Below, in pieces: positions 57,548-64,000 of a stretch of 64,000 nucleotides of DNA. The translations under genes were made by a program, and so were the position numbers. The DNA is from G963666705 sp963666705 (GTDB taxonomy: Bacteria; Pseudomonadota; Alphaproteobacteria; CADEGL01). The notes under the pieces are model-generated. The model ran no database searches, was not told the DNA's origin, and saw only the letters and a list, made by a program, of their open reading frames with translations. Each line of letters begins with the position of its first letter. The stretch's first letter is position 1. The stretch is taken from the NCBI GenBank assembly GCA_963666705.2, contig CAXXKO010000001.1, positions 434,001-498,000 on the forward strand. Direction: 5' to 3'.

Positions 57548-58622
57548 CGTCCCTATCCGGTTAATGCAGGTAGCGACCGAGTGTTCTTTATATGTTCGCT
57601 CTAAGGGTGTACTGTTCCCGCCTCTGAGGATTGGTCGGGAGACAGGGCATGAGCGGCTTGTTGACGTTCCAAGAGCGCTACCGAGACGAGGAATCGTGCA
57701 TCCTGGCCTTGGCGGATCGACGCTGGCCGTCTGGGTTTGCGTGCGCCCGCTGCGGGCACCGGCGGGGCTATCGGCACAAGGCGCGGGCGCGCGTCTTCGA
57801 ATGCGCGGCTTGCGGTCGTCAAGAGTCGGTGACGGCGGGAACCATCTTCCACCGCACCCGCACACCGTTGCCCAAATGGTTCCTGGCGGCGTGGTTGATG
57901 GGGCGGGACAAGCGCGGGGTCTCGGCCCTGTTCCTGGCGCGCGAGCTGGGGCTTCGCTATGAGACCGCATGGCTGATGGCTCACAAGCTGCGCCATGGCT
58001 TGGCGGAGCGGCCGGATGCGTTGCTGGACGGCATGGTCGAGGTCGATGAGAGCTACTACGGCGGGCGCGGCAAGCCCGAGAGCCGGGGCCGCGGGATGGC
58101 CAATGCCAACAAGAGCCTGCTCGTGCTGGCGGTGGAGAAGGTGGCGGTGGCGCCGGGCAAGGGGGTCGAGGGCAGCGGCTTCGTCGCCGGCCGGGCGCGG
58201 CTTGCCATCCTGCCCCGGGCCAATGCCGAGCAGCTCGGCGGCTTCGTGCGGGCCGCCGTGACGCCGGGCGCGCGCCTGCTGACCGACGATTTCAAGGGCT
58301 ATGCCGGGCTCGGCGCCGTCTACCGGCACCAGCCCACCGTCCAAGGCCAAGGCAAGAACGCCGAGACGCAGATGCCGATCATCCACGTCCTGTTCAGCAA
58401 CCTCAAGACCTGGCTCAACGGCACTTACCATGGCGTCAGCGCCAAGCACTTGCCGCGCTATGGCCGGGAATGGGCCTATCGCTTCAACCGCCGCCGGCGG
58501 ATCGACGACCTCGGCGACTTCGTCCTGAGCCGCGCCATGGCCCGGCCAACCATCACATACCGCCAGTTGATCCACGGTCTGCAACCCAACGACGCGCTAC
58601 CTGCATTAACCGGATAGGGACG
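57548..58622 (+). mobile_element. IS1595-family insertion sequence
   Basis: 1075 bp. Terminal repeats CGTCCCTATCCGGTTAATGC (extending to about 27 bp) and an exact 8-bp target duplication TTGATAAT (57540-57547 and 58623-58630), as is usual for IS1595. Confidence 0.95.
57649..58617 (+). CDS. IS1595-family transposase (ISXO2-like)
   Basis: 322 residues. An N-terminal zinc ribbon (CARCGHRRGY, CAACGRQES) precedes the ISXO2-like DDE domain: MVEVDESYYGGRGKP, LLTDDFKGYAGLGAVYRHQ and the C-terminal SNLKTWLNGTYHGVSAKHLP and YRFNRR. Intact. Confidence 0.95.
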   Translation: MSGLLTFQERYRDEESCILALADRRWPSGFACARCGHRRGYRHKARARVFECAACGRQESVTAGTIFHRTRTPLPKWFLAAWLMGRDKRGVSALFLARELGLRYETAWLMAHKLRHGLAERPDALLDGMVEVDESYYGGRGKPESRGRGMANANKSLLVLAVEKVAVAPGKGVEGSGFVAGRARLAILPRANAEQLGGFVRAAVTPGARLLTDDFKGYAGLGAVYRHQPTVQGQGKNAETQMPIIHVLFSNLKTWLNGTYHGVSAKHLPRYGREWAYRFNRRRRIDDLGDFVLSRAMARPTITYRQLIHGLQPNDALPALTG

Positions 58623-59031
58623 TTGATAATTCTCGGAATCCGCTCTCCATGTCCTCGAACAGAAAGGCCCGCGTCTCGATGGCCCGGCCCTCCGCCACCG
58701 CCGTGATGAGCCACACCTGGGCCGGCTCCCAGGCCAAATCCCGGTCTGTCCGCGAGGGCGCGGCCTCGCCGCTCGGATGGGAATGGTAGAGGCCGACGAT
58801 CCGCTCCGGGCCGCCGTCGAGCGTCCTCCCCAGCTCGAGCCACAGCCTCGGGTCGATCTCGAAGCGCCGCGCGGGGGCGGCGGCGATGTTGGGGCTGGGG
58901 ACGATCCGCGAGATTTCGATGGCGCCGTCCGCGCCGTCGCGGCCGACGAGAAGGCCGCAGCACTCCAACGGAAAGGCCGCCGCGGCCGCGCCTTCCACGG
59001 CGGCGAGCTGGTCGGCCCTCAAGACGATCAT
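58606..59031 (-). CDS. Mov34/MPN/PAD-1 (JAMM) family metallopeptidase, C-terminus altered by IS1595
   Basis: 141 residues. JAMM residues: Glu in FPLECCGLLVG, and HSH with Asp in GLYHSHPSGEAAPSRTDRDL. Prokaryotic members act as sulphur-carrier-protein (ThiS/MoaD-like) proteases or deconjugases. IS1595 inserted within the codons for the last residues: the present end is ...GFRELSTSLSG with an IS-derived stop, whereas joining the flanks gives ...GFRELSIARGG and a stop. Only about six residues change, so the enzyme may still work. It precedes the conserved small membrane protein on the same strand, overlapping by 4 bases. Confidence 0.9.
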   Translation of the reverse strand: MIVLRADQLAAVEGAAAAAFPLECCGLLVGRDGADGAIEISRIVPSPNIAAAPARRFEIDPRLWLELGRTLDGGPERIVGLYHSHPSGEAAPSRTDRDLAWEPAQVWLITAVAEGRAIETRAFLFEDMESGFRELSTSLSG

Positions 59032-59324
59032 GGTGCCGGGGCGAGCTCGACCGTGCCTATGGCCGTACCGGCCTTAAGGTCTATGAGATGGATGCGGCGG
59101 CAGGCCCCGGGGCCGTCCGTCCGCACCAGAAGGCGCCCCCGGCCCACCCGGCTTTCCACCACCTCGCACCCGGCGCCGATGCCGAGGGTCACGTGAAACG
59201 GTGCCGGCGGGGCCGCCTCGGCCGTCCCGTCGGCGGTGCGGTTGTAGAGCACGACCGCGATCACGGCGAGGGTGCCGAGAATCAGGGCGCCGAGGGCGAT
59301 GACGACGGCCTTGAGTGCAACCAT
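59028..59324 (-). CDS. Small single-pass membrane protein
   Basis: 98 residues. One N-terminal membrane segment (AVVIALGALILGTLAVIAVV) is followed by a periplasmic domain (FHVTLGIGAGCEVVESRVGR, RLLVRTDGPGACRRIHLIDL). Similar short proteins lie beside rluD-rpoH in other alphaproteobacteria; function unknown. Its ATG lies 27 bases from the divergent pseudouridine synthase start and its stop overlaps the JAMM gene. Confidence 0.75.
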   Translation of the reverse strand: MVALKAVVIALGALILGTLAVIAVVLYNRTADGTAEAAPPAPFHVTLGIGAGCEVVESRVGRGRLLVRTDGPGACRRIHLIDLKAGTAIGTVELAPAP

Positions 59325-59350
59325 GGTTTGGGTCCAGTCTCTCGGCCGCG

Positions 59351-60349
59351 ATGACAGCGAATGGCGAGACCCGGCCCGTGGGCCCGGCGACGGCGGAAGA
59401 AGCCGGCCGCCGGCTCGACAGCCATCTCGCCCACCGGCTGCCCGACCTCTCGCGCACGCGCATCAAGGCCCTCATCCTCGCGCGCCTCGTGCGCTCGGGA
59501 AGCGAGACGTTACCCGAGCCCTCGGAGCGGGTCAAACCCGGCCAAGGTTTCGCCATATTCGTGCCCGAGAGTGTCGATGCCAAGCCCGTGGGCCAAGCCA
59601 TTCCACTCGCCATTCTCTACGAGGACGAGGACATCATCGTGATCGACAAGCCCGCCGGCCTCGTGGTCCACCCGGCCGCTGGCAACCCGGACCGCACCCT
59701 CGTCAACGCGCTCATCGCTCATTGCGGCGAGAGCCTTTCAGGCATCGGCGGGGTGAAGCGCCCGGGCATCGTCCATCGGCTCGACAAGGACACCAGCGGC
59801 CTCATGGTGGCGGCGAAGTCCGATGTCGCGCACGCGGGCCTTTCGGCCCAGTTCGCCGATCGCCGAATGGCGCGGGCCTACACGGCCGTCGTCTGGGGCG
59901 TGCCCAGCCCGCGCGCGGGCGCGATCGAAGGCAATATCGGCCGCAGCCCGACGAACCGCAAGAAGATGGCGGTGGTGCACCGGGGCGGCAAGCAGGCGCG
60001 CACGCGCTACCGCGTCCTGCGCATCCTCGGCCGGCGCTCGGCGGCGGTCGCAAGCGTTCTCGAATGCCGGCTGGAAACCGGCCGCACCCATCAGATCCGC
60101 GTCCATTTGACCGAAAGGGGCCACCCGCTGGTGGGTGACCGCCTCTACGGCCGCGCCCGGCGCGCGCGCTGGGGCCGCCTGGATTCGGAGGCGCGCCGCC
60201 GCGTCGAGGCCTTCGGCCGCCAGGCGCTCGACGCCCACCTGCTCGGCTTCACCCACCCGAAGACCGGCGAGGCCCTGGAGTTTAAGAAAACCTTAACCGC
60301 CGATATCGTAGGCTTGATCGAATCCCTGAATGGGGCGGACGCGGGTTAA
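59351..60349 (+). CDS. rluD: RluA-family 23S rRNA pseudouridine synthase (RluC/RluD type)
   Basis: About 332 residues. An N-terminal S4-like domain (RLDSHLAHRLPDLSRTRIKA) is followed by the catalytic domain with the nucleophile Asp in HRLDKDTSGLMVAAK, the opening YEDEDIIVIDKPAGLVVHPA, and ETGRTHQIRVHLTERGHPLV. It isomerises uridines of 23S rRNA. Its place directly before rpoH is typical of alphaproteobacteria. The subfamily symbol is by context and motif only. Confidence 0.88.
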   Translation: MTANGETRPVGPATAEEAGRRLDSHLAHRLPDLSRTRIKALILARLVRSGSETLPEPSERVKPGQGFAIFVPESVDAKPVGQAIPLAILYEDEDIIVIDKPAGLVVHPAAGNPDRTLVNALIAHCGESLSGIGGVKRPGIVHRLDKDTSGLMVAAKSDVAHAGLSAQFADRRMARAYTAVVWGVPSPRAGAIEGNIGRSPTNRKKMAVVHRGGKQARTRYRVLRILGRRSAAVASVLECRLETGRTHQIRVHLTERGHPLVGDRLYGRARRARWGRLDSEARRRVEAFGRQALDAHLLGFTHPKTGEALEFKKTLTADIVGLIESLNGADAG

Positions 60350-60374
60350 ACCTGAGTCGAACCCACGGATATTC

Positions 60375-60403
60375 TTGAATTTTGTTGCACCGCACACTAT
60401 ACT
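60375..60403 (+). promoter_or_regulatory. rpoH promoter, sigma-70 type
   Basis: TTGAAT (60375-60380), 17-base spacer and TATACT (60398-60403). The predicted transcription start at about 60410 falls in the CIRCE-like dyad. Confidence 0.75.
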
Positions 60404-60429
60404 TGGCACTAAGGCAACGAGAGTGCCAA
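60403..60429. promoter_or_regulatory. CIRCE-like operator (HrcA site) overlapping the rpoH transcription start
   Basis: TTGGCACTA - N9 - GAGTGCCAA: eight of nine positions pair, and the form matches the CIRCE consensus TTAGCACTC-N9-GAGTGCTAA with a symmetric change at the third position. HrcA, the GroE-dependent heat-shock repressor, binds CIRCE, usually at groESL. No hrcA gene lies in the window. Confidence 0.7.
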
Positions 60430-60464
60430 TGCCGGCCCCATGGGGGCACGAGGAGGACGTCTAG

Positions 60465-61349
60465 ATGGCAAGGGCTCTAACGGTCCCGGCGATCACGCCC
60501 GAGAGCAATCTCGCGCGCTACCTGCAGGACATCCGCAAGTTCCCGATGCTGGAGCCGGAGGAAGAGTTCATGCTGGCCAAGAGCTGGCGGGAACATGAGG
60601 ACGCCGACGCCGCCGAACGCCTGGTCACCAGCCACCTGCGCCTCGTGGCCAAGATCGCCATGGGCTACCGGGGCTATGGCCTGCCGGTGGCGGAGTTGAT
60701 CTCGGAAGGCAATGTCGGCCTCATGCAGGCGGTCAAGCGCTTCGACCCCGATCGCGGCTTCCGGCTCGCCACCTATGCCATGTGGTGGATCCGCGCCAGC
60801 ATCCAGGAATACATCCTGCACTCCTGGTCGCTGGTCAAGATGGGGACCACGGCGGCGCAGAAGAAGCTGTTCTTCAATCTGCGCAAGCTCAAGTCCCAGC
60901 TCTCCGAAATCGACGAGGGCGACCTCTCGCCCGAGAGCGTGGCCAAGATCGCCACGGCCTTGGCCGTGTCGGAGGCCGACGTCATCTCCATGAACCGGCG
61001 CATGGCGGCGCCGGACAATTCGCTGAACGCGCCACTCAAGGCCGATGGCGACGGCGAGTGGCAGGACTGGCTGGTGGACGACAGCGAGAGCCAGGAGATC
61101 CTGCTGGCCGAGCGCGAGGAGCTCGAGATCCGCCGCGGGATGCTGGTCTCGGCCATGAAGGTGCTGAACGCGCGCGAGCGCCACATCCTCAACGAGCGCC
61201 GCCTCAAGGACGACCCCACCACCCTGGAGGAGCTGAGCAAGCTATACGACATCTCGCGCGAGCGCGTGCGCCAGATCGAAGTGCGCGCCTTCGAGAAGCT
61301 GCAGAAGTCCATGCGCAACATGGCCATGGCCCAGCGCATCGGTGCCTGA
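60465..61349 (+). CDS. rpoH: RNA polymerase heat-shock sigma factor RpoH (sigma-32)
   Basis: 294 residues. Region 2 has LVTSHLRLVAKIAMGYRGYG and RFDPDRGFRLATYAMWWIRA; the RpoH box is AAQKKLFFNLRKLKSQL; region 4 has LEELSKLYDISRERVRQIEV. It directs transcription of chaperone and protease genes on heat stress. The gene is intact, but downstream it is directly followed (54 bases) by IS4 copy 3, which may affect termination. Confidence 0.97.
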   Translation: MARALTVPAITPESNLARYLQDIRKFPMLEPEEEFMLAKSWREHEDADAAERLVTSHLRLVAKIAMGYRGYGLPVAELISEGNVGLMQAVKRFDPDRGFRLATYAMWWIRASIQEYILHSWSLVKMGTTAAQKKLFFNLRKLKSQLSEIDEGDLSPESVAKIATALAVSEADVISMNRRMAAPDNSLNAPLKADGDGEWQDWLVDDSESQEILLAEREELEIRRGMLVSAMKVLNARERHILNERRLKDDPTTLEELSKLYDISRERVRQIEVRAFEKLQKSMRNMAMAQRIGA

Positions 61350-61402
61350 GGCCAAGCCGGCCCGATCGACTCCCGATCGAGACCTGTTATACCAGTGAGT
61401 CT

Positions 61403-62715
61403 CACTAGTGTCCGGTTAAAAATCGAATAAATTCAATTGGTTGGTTATTTGCGAAGCGTTGCATCTGTTTTCGTCTCCCGCAAGTGCTTGATGTATGGGC
61501 ATTTTCTCGAAGAGGGTCACCGAGAGGATCTGTAACAAAGTGTAGAGCGAGGCGTCCAGGTCGAGGCGCTTCTTGACGATGGCGACGAGGACGTAGACCG
61601 AGACGGCAATCCAGATCTGCGTCTTCACCGCGTTCTCCGACGTGCCGTAGAACTGCTTGATCCGAAGATGCTGCTTGATCCACTTGAAGAAGAGTTCCAC
61701 CTGCCAGCGGCTTTTGTAGAGCGCGCAGATGGTGGCGGCCGGAAGCGAGAAGTTGTTGGTGATGAAGACCAGCGTCTTGCCGGACTCGGGGTCCTTGAAG
61801 CGGATGCGCCGCAGAAGTTCGGGGTAATCCTGACGGGTGTAGAAGCCGTCCAGGGAGATGGTCTGGTCGCAAATGATGCCGGTCGAGCGATCCGTCGGCG
61901 CCGAATAGACGCGATGAGCATCGATGTTCGACTTGGCACGCGTGACGAAGAAGGCCCCGGCTTGGTGCAACACATAAAGGCGGGCAAAGTCGACGTAGCC
62001 ACGATCCACGACGTAGATGGCTCCGGCTTCCGGCAAGAGCATATCGAGGGCATGAACGTCGTGCAGCTTGCCATCCGAGATGTGGATAAAACTCGGAATG
62101 TTGCCCCGCAGGTCGAGCAGCGTGTGCATCTTCACCGCCGCCTTGGTGGTGCGGAAGTGCGCCCACGGAAAGACCGACAGGCACAGAGCGATGGTCGTCG
62201 AGTCCAGGGCGTAGACGGTATTGGTCAGGTCCAACCCCAGTTCTTCGTCGACGTACAGCGTCCTCGCCTGGGTGATGAGCCGCTGGGCCAACGCCGCATG
62301 GATACGCCAGTCGCGCCTTTCGTTGGCATCGGCCAGCGTCGAGCGCCGGACCGGCTGGCGGAAGCCCATGTGATAGAGTTTCGATGCGTGGACCGAGAGG
62401 CAGGTCTCGATGTCGCGCAGGCTTTCCCGGTAGGTCAGCTGGGCGAAGGCCATGGACCGGTATTGCTCGGCGCAGGAAAGCGTCCGGACCCGGTGATCGC
62501 CGACATACCGGTCGACGATCCGCGTGAAAGTAGTCCATGGCAGGAAGTCCATGAGCTGAGCGAACAGGGTCTTGCCGGTGTTCATGAGCATCTCCTCGGA
62601 GAAACTCCGAAAAGTGCTCCATCCAATTCAAATCGACACCATGCATTTTCGCTTCAAACCCCGCAGAAATCCTGGCTCTCAAAGCCAGCACCGCTCAGTT
62701 AACCGGACAGCAGTG
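61403..62715 (-). mobile_element. IS4-family insertion sequence, copy 3
   Basis: 1313 bp, inverse to and almost identical with copy 2. Exact 9-bp target duplication AGTGAGTCT (61394-61402 and 62716-62724). It inserted at the very end of the IS630-type element that follows. Confidence 0.95.
61416..62585 (-). CDS. IS4-family transposase, copy 3
   Basis: 389 residues, same motifs as copy 2 (YALDSTTIALCLS, VVDRGYVDF, YREK box) with the three residue differences noted there. Being inverted with respect to copy 2, the pair could drive inversion of the 57.2-61.4 kb segment. Confidence 0.95.
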   Translation of the reverse strand: MNTGKTLFAQLMDFLPWTTFTRIVDRYVGDHRVRTLSCAEQYRSMAFAQLTYRESLRDIETCLSVHASKLYHMGFRQPVRRSTLADANERRDWRIHAALAQRLITQARTLYVDEELGLDLTNTVYALDSTTIALCLSVFPWAHFRTTKAAVKMHTLLDLRGNIPSFIHISDGKLHDVHALDMLLPEAGAIYVVDRGYVDFARLYVLHQAGAFFVTRAKSNIDAHRVYSAPTDRSTGIICDQTISLDGFYTRQDYPELLRRIRFKDPESGKTLVFITNNFSLPAATICALYKSRWQVELFFKWIKQHLRIKQFYGTSENAVKTQIWIAVSVYVLVAIVKKRLDLDASLYTLLQILSVTLFEKMPIHQALAGDENRCNASQITNQLNLFDF

Positions 62716-62722
62716 AGTGAGT

Positions 62723-63795
62723 CTATGAAATCACCTTCATGATCCATGGATAGGCGCAGAGGGTTCGCATACGATCCGGTTCTGCGATGAGGTCGATCCA
62801 TGCTTGGCAACAGGCGTCGATGATGGCCTCGGTGTCGTCGAGGACGCGGAGCGATAGGAAGCGTTCGCGTAGGTAGAGCCAAACCCGCTCGACGGGGTTG
62901 AGTTCGGGACTGTAAGGCGGCAACAGCGCCAAGGTGACGTTGTCGGGGACGGTGAGGGCGCGCTCGTCGTGCCAACCGGCGCCGTCGCACATCATGACGG
63001 CGTGCGCATCCTGGTCCAGGGTATCGGCGAAGTGTGCGAGAAACAGGTCCATGACCTTGGCGTTGACGCTCGGCATCACCAGGGTGACGTCGTCGCCGGT
63101 GTCCGGGCGCACGGCGGAGAAGATGTAGGCCCACTGGTAGCCGATTTGACGCGTCCCGGGGGCACGCTCGCCCCTGCGCCACCACCGGTGACACACCCGG
63201 CCCTTGTTGCCGACGCGCGCTTCATCCTGAAACCACAGCTGTAGGCGCTTGTCGGGATGCGCCGCGGCGGTCGCCTTCAGGATGTCGCGAAGCCCCCTTT
63301 TTTGAAGCGCTCCTGCGCTTCGGCGTCCCTTCGCGGGTGGCTCGGGCGCGCCTTCTGGCGGGAAAATCCCATCCGCCGTAGAACCCGGGTCATGCTCGAG
63401 GGGTGGTAGGTCTTGGCGAAGCGCTCCTCCAGCCAGCGGCACAGATCGGCCCGGGTCCAGGCGCAAACCCCGTCGCGCTCAGGCTCCGGCCCGGCGATGA
63501 TGACCGCCGCCAGCGCCGCTTCCTCGTCTGCCGTCAGCCGCCGCGGCGAGTAGCCCTTTGGACGGTCGTGAAGCCCCTCCAATCCCTTTGCATTGTAACG
63601 AACAACCGCGTCGCGAAGCGTTTGGCGATCCATCCCCGCAAGCCGCGCGGCATCAGCCCAGGGCATCTCCTCCAAAGCATTCGCGATCCCATAGGCCCGC
63701 GCCGCCGCTCGACCGTACGATTCCACGCGAGCCCAGCGCCGAAGCTCCAAAGGCGTCAAATCATCCCGTATCTTGAGTGCTGGATCCCATGACAT
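62723..63795 (-). CDS. IS630-family transposase, two frames joined by a -1 frameshift
   Basis: Frame A (start ATG 63795, 172 codons) holds the HTH half: ADAARLAGMDRQTLRDAVVR, GLHDRPKGYSPRRLTADEEA, LEERFAKTYHPSSMTRVLRR. It stops just after the run of six A (63298-63303 on the minus strand). A -1 slip there continues into frame B (FKKRGLRDILKATAAAHPDK), which carries the DDE half: LWFQDEARVGNKGRVCHRWW, AVMMCDGAGWHDERAL and LLPPYSPELNPVERVWLYLR. IS630 relatives often use such programmed frameshifting. The frame B stop lies in the target duplication of IS4 copy 3. A plain mutation at the A run is the alternative. Confidence 0.88.
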
Positions 63796-63803
63796 CCCCC
63801 ACA

Positions 63804-64000
63804 TCTGGTTCTGCGGAGATCCATGCTTGGCAACAGGCGTCGAATGGCCTCGGTGTCGTCGAGGACGCGGAGCGATAGGAAGCGTTCGCCGGGGTTGAGT
63901 TCGGGACTGTAAGGCGGCAACAGCGCCAAGGTCGTTGAATGAGGGCGCGCCCGCCAAGTCACATCATGACGGCGTGCGCATCACTGGTCCAGGGTATACG
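63804..64000 (-). pseudogene. Second, deleted copy of the same IS630 transposase end (runs off the window)
   Basis: 63804-64000 repeats about 62780-63034 in the same orientation but lacks several short pieces, including about 24 bases after GGAAGCGTTCGC and some 25 within the block after CAACAGCGCCAAGGT. It therefore is a broken copy placed head to tail upstream of the full one. The rest lies outside the window. Confidence 0.85.

Noticed and set aside
60403..60429. rpoH leader dyad as a transcription terminator
   Set aside because: It overlaps the predicted start of transcription, has no T run, and fits the CIRCE half-site and N9 spacing better.
56057..61402. Composite transposon formed by IS4 copies 2 and 3
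   Set aside because: Each copy has its own different 9-bp target duplication, so they inserted separately and the segment between them is ancestral rluD-rpoH chromosome.

Overview
The window is high-GC chromosomal DNA of an alphaproteobacterium. The evidence is an NDUFS4-type complex I accessory subunit (ETC_C1 family, alphaproteobacteria and mitochondria), the order JAMM protease / small membrane protein / RluA-type pseudouridine synthase / rpoH, a Gfa-type formaldehyde protein, and codon use with G or C at nearly every third position. I cannot name the genus. The region is rich in insertion sequences, truncated genes and small repeats, as expected for a plastic chromosome.

Layout. 0-2.2 kb: end of an Old Yellow Enzyme/dimethylamine-dehydrogenase-like flavoprotein, a 270-bp MITE-like hairpin, and a DsbA-like periplasmic protein. 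2.6-11 kb: a 2586-residue RTX/VCBS repeat protein followed by a HlyC-like acyltransferase homologue. 11-18.9 kb: a 141-bp direct duplication brackets a 6.6-kb block of exported-protein genes, including a large HELFH metallopeptidase split by frameshifts, and leaves a chimeric pseudogene beside an Ldh-family gene. 19.3-30.5 kb: an 11.2-kb integrated element between 60-bp att repeats at tRNA-Arg(UCU). It carries an integrase, an excisionase-like regulator, a VapE helicase with an iteron-like origin, a terminase, an HNH nuclease, an HK97-type capsid, protease and portal, and neck proteins, but no tail, lysis or small terminase genes. This is the layout of a capsid-encoding phage satellite and is the most interesting system in the window.

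30.5-38.3 kb: ordinary metabolic and small genes (tRNAs, a complex I subunit, a methyltransferase, a LysE exporter, a creatinase-like M24 protein, PhyH dioxygenases, a class II aldolase) with interspersed palindromic repeats. 38.3-49.4 kb: an ISAs1 element, an amidohydrolase with a triple-RidA fusion, an IS110 element, a crotonase, a CDF transporter, a nonsense-broken ATP-grasp gene, gfa, and an acyl-CoA synthetase cut by an IS4-family element. 49.4-64 kb: three IS4-family copies (two near identical and inverted), two IS630-type elements, one IS1595 element, a PD-(D/E)XK protein, tRNA-Glu(CUC), threonine aldolase, a TPR-glycosyltransferase, and the conserved rluD-rpoH pair, where rpoH has a CIRCE-like operator over its promoter.

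How genes work together: the satellite genes form a self-contained excision, replication and packaging set; the RTX protein and acyltransferase homologue look like a modification pair; the amidohydrolase and triple RidA probably act on one nitrogen compound; rluD-rpoH belongs to the core heat-shock neighbourhood. All family calls were made by reading motifs without database searches.
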